64,000 bases of DNA from Tamlana carrageenivorans (GTDB lineage: Bacteria; Bacteroidota; Bacteroidia; Flavobacteriales; Flavobacteriaceae). Every line of letters begins with the position of its first letter. The first letter of the stretch is position 1. Where the stretch lies: positions 3,057,501 through 3,121,500 of the forward strand of contig NZ_CP025938.1 in the NCBI RefSeq assembly GCF_002893765.1. The letters are read 5' to 3'. The translations under genes were made by a program, and so were the position numbers. A model generated the notes under the pieces. The model ran no database searches. It saw nothing but the letters and a program-made list of their open reading frames with translations, and had not been told where the DNA came from. Of the stretch, positions 8,702 through 16,418 are shown in pieces.

Positions 8702-8713
8702 ATAGAAATTTTA
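8702..8713 (+). repeat. Left target-site duplication of the IS4 element
   Basis: ATAGAAATTTTA here is repeated exactly at 10097-10108 on the other side of the element. Twelve bp is within the 10-13 bp range known for IS4-group elements. Confidence 0.8.
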
Positions 8714-10096
8714 CATTAGTGTCCGATAAAAGATTTTAAAAGCGGGATTTCCAAGATAGGATTTCCCGCTTATTTTGTATCTTGAAGTTATCACACATCC
8801 AAGATATGAATAAAAGTAAAAACTTTAGCGGACACCCCATAATCAAACAGGTATTAAATTTCATTTTGCCCAAAGATGTTCATCGGACAGCCAAAAAGCA
8901 CAACAGCGATCGCTATACCAAAAAGTTTACCACCTATGAGCATTTGGCCACTATGGTATTTACCGTGATCAGTGGCTGTAGCTCACTTCGTGAGGTTTCC
9001 AGTATTATGCTTGCCTGCGAGGGAAAGATCAACCATCTAGGACTCACGGACTTTCCAAAACGCAGTACCTTGTCAGATGCTAACAGGAGAAGAAGCTCTG
9101 AAGTATTTGCCGATATTTATCATTTACTCTACAAACGTTACCATCGCTTTTTATCGGACAGCAGACCCTTAGAACCTGCAGTGAAGAACCTTAAAATCGT
9201 TGATTCCTCGACCATCCCCCTATTTAGCGACATTCTTAAAGGTGTAGGAAGGAACCCGCTCAACGGCAAAAAGAAAGGAGGTATCAAGATGCATACTATG
9301 ATAAACGCCATGGAAGACGTTCCTTGTCTGATTAAGTTTTCAAGCGCGGCCACGCACGACCACACCTTTTTAAAAGACCTGGAACTCAAGAAGGGCTCTT
9401 ATGTGGTTTTTGACAAAGGGTATGTGGATTATGAGCAATACCAAAAATGGACACTGGAAGATGTTTACTTTGTGACTCGGCAAAAGGACAATGCTCGCTA
9501 TACAAGCCTTGAAGAGTTTGATATCTCCAATAAAGTGGACGATGCTGTCTTAAAGGACGAAAAAATAGGGCTTACGGACAAAAACGGCAATGCTTTTTCC
9601 CTGAGGAGAATCGCTTTTTGGCACGAAAAGCACCAAAAAGTTTATGAGTTCATCACTAATAATTATGATCTTGACGCAGACAAAATAGCCGACATCTATA
9701 AAAATAGGTGGCAGATTGAGACGATGTTCAAGCGGCTTAAACAGAACTTTCCGCTAAAGTATTTTTTGGGAGACAATCAAAATGCCATCGAAATACAAAT
9801 CTGGGTCAGTTTGATAATCCAGCTCATTATGCTTGTGATCCAAAGAAAAGCCCAAAGAAACTGGGCTTATTCCAATATGATGTCCGTCATACGATACCAT
9901 TTGATGACATATATCGATTTGTTCAAATTCCTGAAAAACCCAGAAGCTAATTGGGAAGAGATTACAACCAAAAACATTGGGCAATTAAGCCTTTTTGACC
10001 CATAAGGAGGTTCTGTTTTCAAAATAAAGAGTGCGATCAATAAAAAAGGCCAACACCAAAGCTTTTTTAGCTAATTCTGTTTTTTATCGGACAACA
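8714..10096 (+). mobile_element. Complete IS4-family insertion sequence
   Basis: The element is about 1383 bp. It has terminal inverted repeats with the shared core TGTCCGATAAAA (left at 8720-8731, inverted at 10082-10093), one intact transposase gene, and flanking 12-bp direct repeats. It inserted between the 71-aa gene and the DUF2911 gene without breaking either. Just inside the left end a hairpin (arms AAGCGGGA 8740-8747 and TCCCGCTT 8764-8771) precedes the transposase start and may block read-in transcription or translation. The intact gene and exact target repeats suggest a recent insertion. Confidence 0.88.
8806..10005 (+). CDS. IS4 family transposase
   Basis: The protein has an N-terminal DUF4372-type domain (HPIIKQVLNFILPKDV...; FTTYEHLATMVF; GCSSLREV) and a DDE domain with VDSST early, a FDKGYVDYEQY segment in the middle and the C-terminal YREK signature Y-x2-R-x3-E-x6-K read as YKNRWQIETMFKRLK. 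All catalytic blocks are present with no interruption, so it should be active. I prefer the ATG at 8806 (399 aa) to the in-frame TTG at 8782; the ATG gives the family N-terminus MNKSKNFSGHP. Confidence 0.92.
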   Translation: MNKSKNFSGHPIIKQVLNFILPKDVHRTAKKHNSDRYTKKFTTYEHLATMVFTVISGCSSLREVSSIMLACEGKINHLGLTDFPKRSTLSDANRRRSSEVFADIYHLLYKRYHRFLSDSRPLEPAVKNLKIVDSSTIPLFSDILKGVGRNPLNGKKKGGIKMHTMINAMEDVPCLIKFSSAATHDHTFLKDLELKKGSYVVFDKGYVDYEQYQKWTLEDVYFVTRQKDNARYTSLEEFDISNKVDDAVLKDEKIGLTDKNGNAFSLRRIAFWHEKHQKVYEFITNNYDLDADKIADIYKNRWQIETMFKRLKQNFPLKYFLGDNQNAIEIQIWVSLIIQLIMLVIQRKAQRNWAYSNMMSVIRYHLMTYIDLFKFLKNPEANWEEITTKNIGQLSLFDP

Positions 10097-10108
10097 ATAG
10101 AAATTTTA
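10097..10108 (+). repeat. Right target-site duplication of the IS4 element
   Basis: ATAGAAATTTTA, identical to 8702-8713, immediately follows the right inverted repeat region of the element. Confidence 0.8.
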
Positions 10109-10223
10109 ATACTCTTTAATGAAAAGTACCTGCTTTCTTTTTTACTTATTAAAGTATTAGGACTAAACCTTGAGCATATTTTTAAATTGAAGGGGCAAAG
10201 CGGTAAATAATTTATTTTTATGC

Positions 10224-10247
10224 TTTTGTTAACAAAAATCGATTTTT
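10224..10247. promoter_or_regulatory. Two overlapping perfect palindromes upstream of the DUF2911 gene
   Basis: TTTTGTTAACAAAA (10224-10237) and AAAAATCGATTTTT (10234-10247) are both perfect 14-bp palindromes and share four bases. They lie 48-71 bp before the ATG of the DUF2911 gene and look like operator sites, but no regulator can be named. Confidence 0.4.
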
Positions 10248-10294
10248 CGATACTTAATTTTAGAGCTACTTAAAATTTCAAAAAAACAATTTAA

Positions 10295-11146
10295 ATGAAA
10301 AAATTACTATTACTATTTATGACTTGTGCTACAGTATATGCTGTCAATGCTCAGGTAAACACACCGCAACCAAGTCCAGCATCAAAACTTGAACAAAAAG
10401 TTGGTTTAACAGATGTGACTATTGAATATTCACGACCAGGCGTAAAAGACCGTAAAATTTTTGGTGATTTAGTGCCATTTGGTAAAGTTTGGCGTACTGG
10501 TGCTAATAAAAATACCATCATTACATTCAGTACCGATGCTACCATTGCAAATCATAAGGTAAAAGCAGGGTCTTATGCCGTTTTTACAGAGCCAGGCGAA
10601 AGTCTTTGGAAAGTATATTTTTATGCTGATACCGAAAATTGGGGAACACCTAAAAAATGGGATGAATCTAAAGTGGTGGCAGTAACTTCTGTAAAAGCTC
10701 ACGAAGTGCCTTTTAACGTAGAAACCTTTACATTAGATATCAATAGTATTACAAATGGAGGTGCAAACATTGAACTTATTTGGGAAAAAACATACATTGC
10801 TATTCCTTTTACGGTGCCAACAGATGATGCCGTTTTAGCTAGTATTAATGATGTAATGAGTGGTACTCCTAAAGCAAGTGACTATTATGCGGCTGCTTCA
10901 TACTATTTACAGGAAGGAAAAAATCCTAATCAAGCTATGGAGTGGATTGATAAAGCAGTAGACATGACTAAAGAGAAACCTCTTTTTTACTATATTAGAA
11001 AACAGTCTTTAATTCATGCAAAAGCTGGTGATACTAAAGGCGCTATAGCTGCGGCAAGAAAATCATTAGAGTTAGCAAAAATTGCAGGCAATGATGATTA
11101 TGTTAAAATGAATGAAGATTTCTTGAAAGAATGGTTGGGCAAATAA
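10295..11146 (+). CDS. DUF2911 domain-containing exported protein
   Basis: This 283-residue protein begins with a signal peptide (MKKLLLLFMTCATVYAVNAQ, cleavage near residue 20). Residues about 27-170 form the Bacteroidota DUF2911 domain (YSRPGVKDRKIFG, FGKVWRTGANKNT, WGTPKKWDESKV). The C-terminal 90 residues are helical and TPR-like (QAMEWIDKAVD, KGAIAAARKSLELA). Function is unknown; it is probably periplasmic. The IS4 element sits just upstream of its promoter region. Confidence 0.9.
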   Translation: MKKLLLLFMTCATVYAVNAQVNTPQPSPASKLEQKVGLTDVTIEYSRPGVKDRKIFGDLVPFGKVWRTGANKNTIITFSTDATIANHKVKAGSYAVFTEPGESLWKVYFYADTENWGTPKKWDESKVVAVTSVKAHEVPFNVETFTLDINSITNGGANIELIWEKTYIAIPFTVPTDDAVLASINDVMSGTPKASDYYAAASYYLQEGKNPNQAMEWIDKAVDMTKEKPLFYYIRKQSLIHAKAGDTKGAIAAARKSLELAKIAGNDDYVKMNEDFLKEWLGK

Positions 11147-11475
11147 TGCGCTTTATTCTTTAAAACAGATCATAGAAGCGAAGCCAGTCTAAAATGGCTT
11201 TTAATAAAGAAGTGTCAGCTTGTGCCTGTCGAAACCTATATGAGCAACATGCGTTGTGATATTTCGACAAGTTCAAGTTGACATTTTTATTACTCTAGTC
11301 TGTAAACTTAGCCTCGTAATTCATTTTCTTTCTTTTATCACCATAACACATTCTGTGTTGTTCCTACACGATTATTCGTGATTTATTCAATATCTTTAGC
11401 CTCATTTAGAAAGCTTGAAACCTGGATAGGCGTTTTGAGTATTCTAGTGATTGAAACATCTAACCCACTATTTTT
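11147..11475. other. Intergenic region with REP-like inverted repeat
   Basis: No gene is visible in this 329-bp gap. It holds an imperfect inverted repeat (22-bp arms, 18 of 22 pairs, at 11213-11234 and 11262-11283) built on the core TCGACAAG that also occurs near 23.5 kb and 29.7 kb. The rest is AT-rich and must contain the kinase promoter, which I could not pin down. Confidence 0.6.
11213..11283. repeat. REP-like inverted repeat (TCGACAAG family)
   Basis: The left arm starts TGTCAGCTTG and ends TGTCGAAA (11213-11234); the right arm starts TTTCGACAAG and ends GTTGACA (11262-11283). Arms pair at 18 of 22 positions around a 27-nt loop. The right arm resembles the sequences at 23545-23566 and 29672-29693, so this is a dispersed family rather than a one-off hairpin. 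Confidence 0.65.
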
Positions 11476-12321
11476 ATGATTGTTTTAAGCGTTATTGAAG
11501 CAGGTGAAGGTTTGGGCGGTACATCAATGGCAGAGCGTTACATGCTTATATACATGATTAATGTTTTAGCTATTATTGTCGTGTTGTTTATTGCGTTTTT
11601 CGTGATGTTTAATATTCGTAAAAATAAACTCCTGCAAGATAAAATTAAGCGCGAACAAGAATTTGAAACCCAGATAGCTATTGCTAAAGCCGAAACTCAA
11701 GAACAGATTTTAAAAGATATTGCCTGGGAGTTACACGATAGCGTAGGGCAATTATTAATTTTTGGAAATATGCAGGCCGGCGGACTTCTACGTTTGTGTC
11801 CTGAGACTTTAGAAAATAAAGTATTAGAAATTCATGAAACCTTAAAATCGAGTTTAACCGAAGTTAGGGCTTTATCTAAAACCCTTAATGGAGATGTGGT
11901 TTTAGATTTGGGTTTTGAAAAATCGATTTCTAACGAACTGTTGCGCCTAGAGCGTATGCGCTTTGATAAAGCAACTCTTCAGGTTATTGGTAATCAACAA
12001 CAATTTATACGTAGTAAAGATGAAGTGATGCTTTTTAGGATAATTCAAGAGTTTTTATCGAATTCTGTAAAATATTCCCTAGCCAAAACAATCAATATCT
12101 CTATGGATTACCAATCCGATTTTTTAATCGTTATAGCTAAAGATGATGGACAAGGTTTTGATATGGACACCGTAGAAAAGGGCTCTGGACTTATTAATAT
12201 AAATAGCCGTGCAAAATTGATTAATGCCGAATTAACGTTGAATAGTGCGCCTGGAGAAGGGGTGGAGTTAATTATTCGTTATCCGCTAAGCAAAGCTAAG
12301 CATGAAGACGCTTTGGTTTAA
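11476..12321 (+). CDS. Sensor histidine kinase (HisKA_3/NarX type), orphan
   Basis: This 281-residue kinase has one N-terminal membrane segment (about residues 24-47), a short coiled linker, the phosphoacceptor block AWELHDSVGQLL with His87, an N-box (EFLSNSVKYS), and ATP-binding glycine motifs DDGQGFD and GSGLININSRA. The H-box is the NarL/LuxR-partner class. It lacks any sensing domain beyond the membrane helix. Such genes normally neighbour a LuxR-type response regulator; none is present on either side here, so its partner must be elsewhere. Confidence 0.88.
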   Translation: MIVLSVIEAGEGLGGTSMAERYMLIYMINVLAIIVVLFIAFFVMFNIRKNKLLQDKIKREQEFETQIAIAKAETQEQILKDIAWELHDSVGQLLIFGNMQAGGLLRLCPETLENKVLEIHETLKSSLTEVRALSKTLNGDVVLDLGFEKSISNELLRLERMRFDKATLQVIGNQQQFIRSKDEVMLFRIIQEFLSNSVKYSLAKTINISMDYQSDFLIVIAKDDGQGFDMDTVEKGSGLININSRAKLINAELTLNSAPGEGVELIIRYPLSKAKHEDALV

Positions 12322-12424
12322 AATAAGATTTTGACGTCTAAAAAAATTATGAAGGGCTTAAATCTTGCCTTCGAATTCATCCAATTATTTTAAATGGGGT
12401 AGATAAAGAGTGGAAGTCATATGA

Positions 12425-13129
12425 TTATGACTCACAGGCCTTCCAAATGACATCATCGGGAAGTGGGGCGTTAATGGTTATGGGTTCTTTTTTTACAGGA
12501 TGAATAAATTCAATGTGTTTGGCGTGTAAATGAATGCTAGCATCTTTATTACTGCGGTCAAAACCATATTTTAAATCGCCTTTTATAGCGCAGCCTATAG
12601 TAGCAAGTTGAGACCTTATTTGATGATGCCTACCAGTCTCTAAATTGATTTCAAGTAAAAAATAACGGTCTAAATTTTTTATAACTTTATAATGAAGTAC
12701 GGCTTTTTTGCTTGCTGTAACGTCTTTATTGTGGGCTTTAGATTTGTTGTTTTTAGGGTTCTTAACCAGCCAATGTGTTAGGGTATCGGCCGTTTTTGGT
12801 GGTTGATTTTTTACCACAGCCCAATAGGTTTTTTGAATGTCTTTAGATATAAACAGTTTGTTTAATCGCGGTAGGACCTTACTGGTTTTTGCAAAAATTA
12901 CTAAGCCTGTTGTGGGACGATCTAAACGATGAACCGTACCCAAATACACATTTCCAGGTTTATTGTATTTGTCTTTAATATACGCCTTAACCACATCGCT
13001 TAAAGGTTTGTCGCCTGTTTTGTCTCCTTGCACAATATCGCCAGCACGTTTATTTACAACAATAATGTGATTGTCTTCATAAAGTACTTGGAGATTAGTT
13101 TTGTTGGAAAGGATCTTGGAGGCGGTCAA
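12425..13129 (-). CDS. RluA family pseudouridine synthase
   Basis: This 234-residue enzyme isomerises uridine to pseudouridine in RNA. It has the RluA signature GTVHRLDRPTTGLVIFAKT, with catalytic Asp70, and the later GRHHQIRSQLATIGCAIKGDLKYG block. There is no S4 domain; the protein is the short flavobacterial type (about 230 aa), so the target (rRNA or tRNA) cannot be told. The 190 bp upstream of it carries two arrays of 7-bp repeats. Confidence 0.92.
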   Translation of the reverse strand: MTASKILSNKTNLQVLYEDNHIIVVNKRAGDIVQGDKTGDKPLSDVVKAYIKDKYNKPGNVYLGTVHRLDRPTTGLVIFAKTSKVLPRLNKLFISKDIQKTYWAVVKNQPPKTADTLTHWLVKNPKNNKSKAHNKDVTASKKAVLHYKVIKNLDRYFLLEINLETGRHHQIRSQLATIGCAIKGDLKYGFDRSNKDASIHLHAKHIEFIHPVKKEPITINAPLPDDVIWKACES

Positions 13130-13149
13130 TTTTTTGTTGGTTATTGTTG

Positions 13150-13177
13150 GTTGATGGTTACTAGTTATTAGTTATGG
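13150..13177. repeat. Degenerate 7-bp repeat array
   Basis: GTTGATG, GTTACTA, GTTATTA and GTTATGG follow one another in strict 7-bp phase. The array lies between the rluA-type gene and panB, close to a perfect heptamer array at 13284. Confidence 0.6.
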
Positions 13178-13283
13178 GGATGCGTAATTATTGTTTACAG
13201 TTTATAGCCCATAACAATTTAATATTTATTAATGATTATTTATTATTGCCAAAAGCAAATAGCCTACTGTAATTTATTTTTTT

Positions 13284-13318
13284 GCCTAAAGCCTAAAGCC
13301 TAAAGCCTAAAGCCTAAA
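13284..13318. repeat. Five perfect tandem copies of GCCTAAA
   Basis: The 7-bp unit GCCTAAA is repeated five times without change, ending 2 bp before the panB stop codon at 13321. Copy number in such an array may vary by slippage. It lies in the 3' region of panB and about 155 bp upstream of the rluA-type start. Confidence 0.9.
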
Positions 13319-13320
13319 AT

Positions 13321-14139
13321 CTAATACTTTTCCTCCTCATTTGGGAAATCTGCTGTTTTTACATCATCAACATATTGTCCGATGGCTGTGGTCATGTCTT
13401 CGTAAAGATTTAAATAGCGGCGTAAAAATCTAGGGTGAAATTCGTGGGTCATCCCTAACATATCGTGTAGAACTAAAACTTGTCCGTCTACATCGGGACC
13501 AGCACCAATACCAATGATAGGAATACTAACACTTTCGGCAACTTCTTTAGCTAATTGGGCAGGAATTTTTTCCAAAACGATGGCATAACAACCAATGCGT
13601 TCTAACATTTTAGCATCGGCGATGAGGCGCTTTGCTTCTTGTTCTTCTTTAGCACGAACCGTATAGGTTCCGAATTTATAAATGGATTGTGGTGTTAAAC
13701 CCAAATGGCCCATTACAGGAATTCCAGCATTTAAAATACGCTTAATAGACTCTTTAATTTCTTTACCACCTTCTAATTTTACAGAATGGGCTCGACTTTC
13801 TTTCATAATTCTAATGGCCGAACGTAGGGCTTCTTTAGGATCACTTTGGTAGCTTCCAAAAGGTAAGTCGACAACAATTAAAGCGCGATTTGCAGCACGT
13901 ACCACCGATGAGGCATGATAAATCATGTGGTCTAACGTAATAGGCAGCGTAGTTTCGTAACCTGCCATTACATTACTTGCCGAATCGCCAACGAGCATGA
14001 CATCGACACCAGCGCCATCTACGATTTTAGCCATGGTATAATCGTATGCGGTAAGCATCGATATTTTTTCGCCACGAGCTTTCATATCGACTAAGGTTTT
14101 TACGGTTACTCGTTTGTATTCTTTTTTTGCTGTAGACAT
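13321..14139 (-). CDS. panB: 3-methyl-2-oxobutanoate hydroxymethyltransferase
   Basis: This 272-residue TIM-barrel enzyme makes ketopantoate for pantothenate and CoA synthesis, using 5,10-methylenetetrahydrofolate and Mg2+. Diagnostic blocks are KISMLTAYDYTMAKI, DVMLVGDSASNVMAGYETT (Mg2+-binding Asp), VKLEGG, PVMGHLGLTPQS and IGIGAGPDVDGQVLVLHD. Length is normal. It is followed directly by the GCCTAAA array and preceded by the GC-rich element that trails sdaA. Confidence 0.97.
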   Translation of the reverse strand: MSTAKKEYKRVTVKTLVDMKARGEKISMLTAYDYTMAKIVDGAGVDVMLVGDSASNVMAGYETTLPITLDHMIYHASSVVRAANRALIVVDLPFGSYQSDPKEALRSAIRIMKESRAHSVKLEGGKEIKESIKRILNAGIPVMGHLGLTPQSIYKFGTYTVRAKEEQEAKRLIADAKMLERIGCYAIVLEKIPAQLAKEVAESVSIPIIGIGAGPDVDGQVLVLHDMLGMTHEFHPRFLRRYLNLYEDMTTAIGQYVDDVKTADFPNEEEKY

Positions 14140-14239
14140 TTTTTCTGTATAAATTTTATGAGATGCAAAAATACTAAATAAAGCAGATATGGCTAAATTT
14201 TTATGGCTTTAGCTTCTGGTTTTATGATGGGTTTAATAT

Positions 14240-14335
14240 TTGACGTGCGCTGCGCAAGGGATAGAAGTGAAAAGCCCACAGGGAGGTACGACCGCGGACT
14301 TGCAACGGATAGCCCGACCCCTTAGGGTTGCGCCC
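14240..14335 (-). ncRNA. GC-rich structured element in the sdaA 3' region
   Basis: About 95 bp with 59 G+C (62%), far above the AT-rich surroundings. Its outer ends can pair (GCGCAA 14252-14257 with TTGCGC 14328-14333), and inside are ACCCCTTAGGGT and GGG/CCC helices, so a closed multi-branched RNA fold is plausible. Read on the minus strand it begins about 10 nt after the sdaA stop and contains TCGGGCTATCCG and GGGCTTTTCAC. I recall similar elements recurring in flavobacterial intergenic regions; whether it is a known family (for example Flavo-1) I cannot confirm. Confidence 0.5.
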
Positions 14336-14343
14336 AAAAACTA

Positions 14344-15764
14344 TTAACAATCGGTGAGGTGAACGCCTACGGCAAGGCCGCCTTTGCTGGTTTCTTTGTA
14401 TTTGGTATTCATATCTTTAGCGGTTTCCCACATGGTTGAAACGACTTTGTCTAGAGGTACTTTTACGTTCTCTGGACTGGTGTCTAGCGCCAATTCGGCA
14501 GCGTTTATTGCCTTTATAGCGCCCATGGCATTGCGCTCAATACAGGGCACTTGCACGAGTCCGCCAATAGGGTCGCAGGTAAGCCCCAGGTGATGTTCCA
14601 TAGCAATTTCGGAAGCGACCAAAACCTGTTCTGGGGTGCCACCAAGCAGTTCGCATAAAGCGCCAGCAGCCATGGCTGAAGACACGCCAATTTCGGCCTG
14701 ACAACCGCCCATTGCCGCACTTATGGTTGCGCCTTTTTTAAAGATGCTTCCTATTTCGCCAGCGACCAATAGAAAACGTTTGATGTCTTCGAAGTTTCCG
14801 TCGTGATTTTCGATAACCAAATAATACATGAGCACGGCAGGAATTACGCCAGCGCTTCCGTTGGTAGGTGCTGTAACTACACGTCCTAAAGCAGCATTAA
14901 CCTCATTAACAGCAAGTGCAAAACAGCTTACCCATTTAAGGATTTGACGGAATTTAACTTCGGTTTGCCTGATGGAATAAATCCACTCGACAGCGTTACT
15001 ATAAGGTGCTGTGCCTTTTATATTTTGATGAATATCGAAGGCGCGGCGGCGTACTTTTAAGCCACCTGGAAGTGTCCCTTCGGTATGGCAGCCCAAGTAC
15101 ATGCTATCTAGCATGGTATCCCAAATGCGTTTTAATTCGGCGTCAATTTCGGCTTCTGTACGAATGGATTTTTCGTTTTCAAGAACGATTTCTGAAACCG
15201 ATTTGTCCCAGGTTTTACAAAATTGAAGCAACTCGGTGCCTTTATCGATAGGATAGGGGAAGCTGCATTTTATCTCGAAATTCTTTTTTGCGTTGTTTTT
15301 GGTTTCTTTAACCACAAAACCACCTCCAATAGAATAGAAAGTTGAACTTTGTTTTTTACCCTTTATAAGCGTTGAAAAACGAAGTCCGTTAGCATGAAAA
15401 GGCAGAAATTTTTTATTGAAAACAATAGCGGTATTCGGGTCGAATGGGATGCGGTTTTCGTTATTGAAGCATAGGGTTTTACTTGTCTTTATTTCTGAAA
15501 TAATGCGGTTTATATCCTCTGTGGGCATGGTTTCTGGATCGGCACCTGTAAGACCTAGCATGATTGCTAAATCGGTAGCATGCCCTTTACCGGTTAATGA
15601 CAACGACCCATATAAATCGATTTGTATGTTTTCTACCTGGCCAAAGGTGTTCGCTTTTTTAGTTCGGCTATCCATTGTTCGGCCGCGCGCCAAGGTCCCA
15701 GAGTGTGAGAACTAGATGGACCTACACCAATTTTAAGCATGTCGAAAACAGAGATACATTCCAT
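14344..15764 (-). CDS. sdaA: L-serine ammonia-lyase (serine dehydratase), frame broken near the 5' end
   Basis: The single-chain Fe-S serine dehydratase converts L-serine to pyruvate and ammonia. The catalytic body lies in one frame (LYGSLSLTGKGHATD; TYYSIGGGFV-type block; APTNGSAGVIPAVL; GGCQAEIGVSSAMAAGALCELLGG; HHLGLTCDPIGGLVQVPC). The conserved N-terminus (FDMLKIGVGPSSSHTLGP) is in another frame, starting at ATG 15764-15762. The frames meet at A_AAA_AAG (15660-15654). Without a shift the protein stops after 43 residues at TAG 15635-15633; a -1 shift gives 473 aa, the usual family length. This is either a one-base deletion (real or sequencing error) or programmed slippage. Confidence 0.9.
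15654..15660 (-). other. A_AAA_AAG slippery heptamer / frameshift site in sdaA
   Basis: On the coding strand the zero-frame codons are CTA AAA AAG (residues 35-37); slipping back one base gives the next codon GCG and continues into ANTFGQVEN of the serine dehydratase. The heptamer and its phase match the dnaX-type -1 frameshift signal. Downstream only a weak 4-bp stem (ACCT/AGGT, 5 nt after the heptamer) is visible. Confidence 0.6.
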
Positions 15765-15974
15765 AGGGGCTGAGTTTGCGTAAAGGTATATATTTTTATG
15801 ATGAATTTTAATGAATTTATAGTAACTGATTTTGGCATGGGTTGCTAGGTTTTATAAGCTGTTAAAGCATTAATAGCCAGTATTAAATAATACCTAACAA
15901 ACATTTAAAATGTAGGAAAATTTTGATTTAATAAAAACCTTGTTATATTTAACATTTTTTAAATATAATAGAAT

Positions 15975-16412
15975 ATGACTATAGAGAAAGGATTGGACTG
16001 GGGGTTAAAGCATAACGATGGTGTGGAGTCACTGTCGCATAACAGAACGTTTATAGTTCAAAAATTTACAGATTTACCAGATTTGGTTCCGGAAGTGGTG
16101 ACAGATTTACAAACAGTTAATGACTTTTTTAATCACTTTAAACCGCAGGTAAGTGTTAAGTTTCATGATTCGAAGGGTAAACTTATACATGAAACTGTTG
16201 AATTTAGGAATATAACCTATTTTGCTCCAGAAAGTATGCTCTCTAAAAGTGACTTTTTAAACCGTTTGGAACGTGAAAAAACATGTTGTTTTGAGGTTTT
16301 AAAAACGCTAAATACCGATGAAGATATCCAAGTCATTATTCGAGATGACACCGCCAAAACCGCCCTTTTACAAAAAATAAAAGCCTTGAAAGAAGAACTT
16401 AGAAAAACATAA
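15975..16412 (+). CDS. TssB-like contractile sheath small subunit
   Basis: This 145-residue protein has the layout of Bacteroidota T6SS-iii TssB: FIVQKFTDLP near residue 26, then KPQVSVKFHDSKGKLIHETVEFRNITYFAPESMLSKSDFLNRL and a C-terminal helix ending TALLQKIKALKEELRKT (segments given in parts). The EFRNI..FAPE.. element corresponds to the DFxPd region of VipA/TssB. It would pair with the TssC-like product encoded 6 bp downstream to form a contractile sheath. No other type VI genes are nearby, so its machine is either encoded elsewhere or absent. Confidence 0.75.
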   Translation: MTIEKGLDWGLKHNDGVESLSHNRTFIVQKFTDLPDLVPEVVTDLQTVNDFFNHFKPQVSVKFHDSKGKLIHETVEFRNITYFAPESMLSKSDFLNRLEREKTCCFEVLKTLNTDEDIQVIIRDDTAKTALLQKIKALKEELRKT

Positions 16413-16418
16413 AGATTC

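Noticed and set aside
13284..13318. GCCTAAA array considered as a CRISPR or telomere-like signal
   Set aside because: Pure 7-bp tandem copies with no spacers, on a circular-type bacterial chromosome; a simple sequence repeat explains it.
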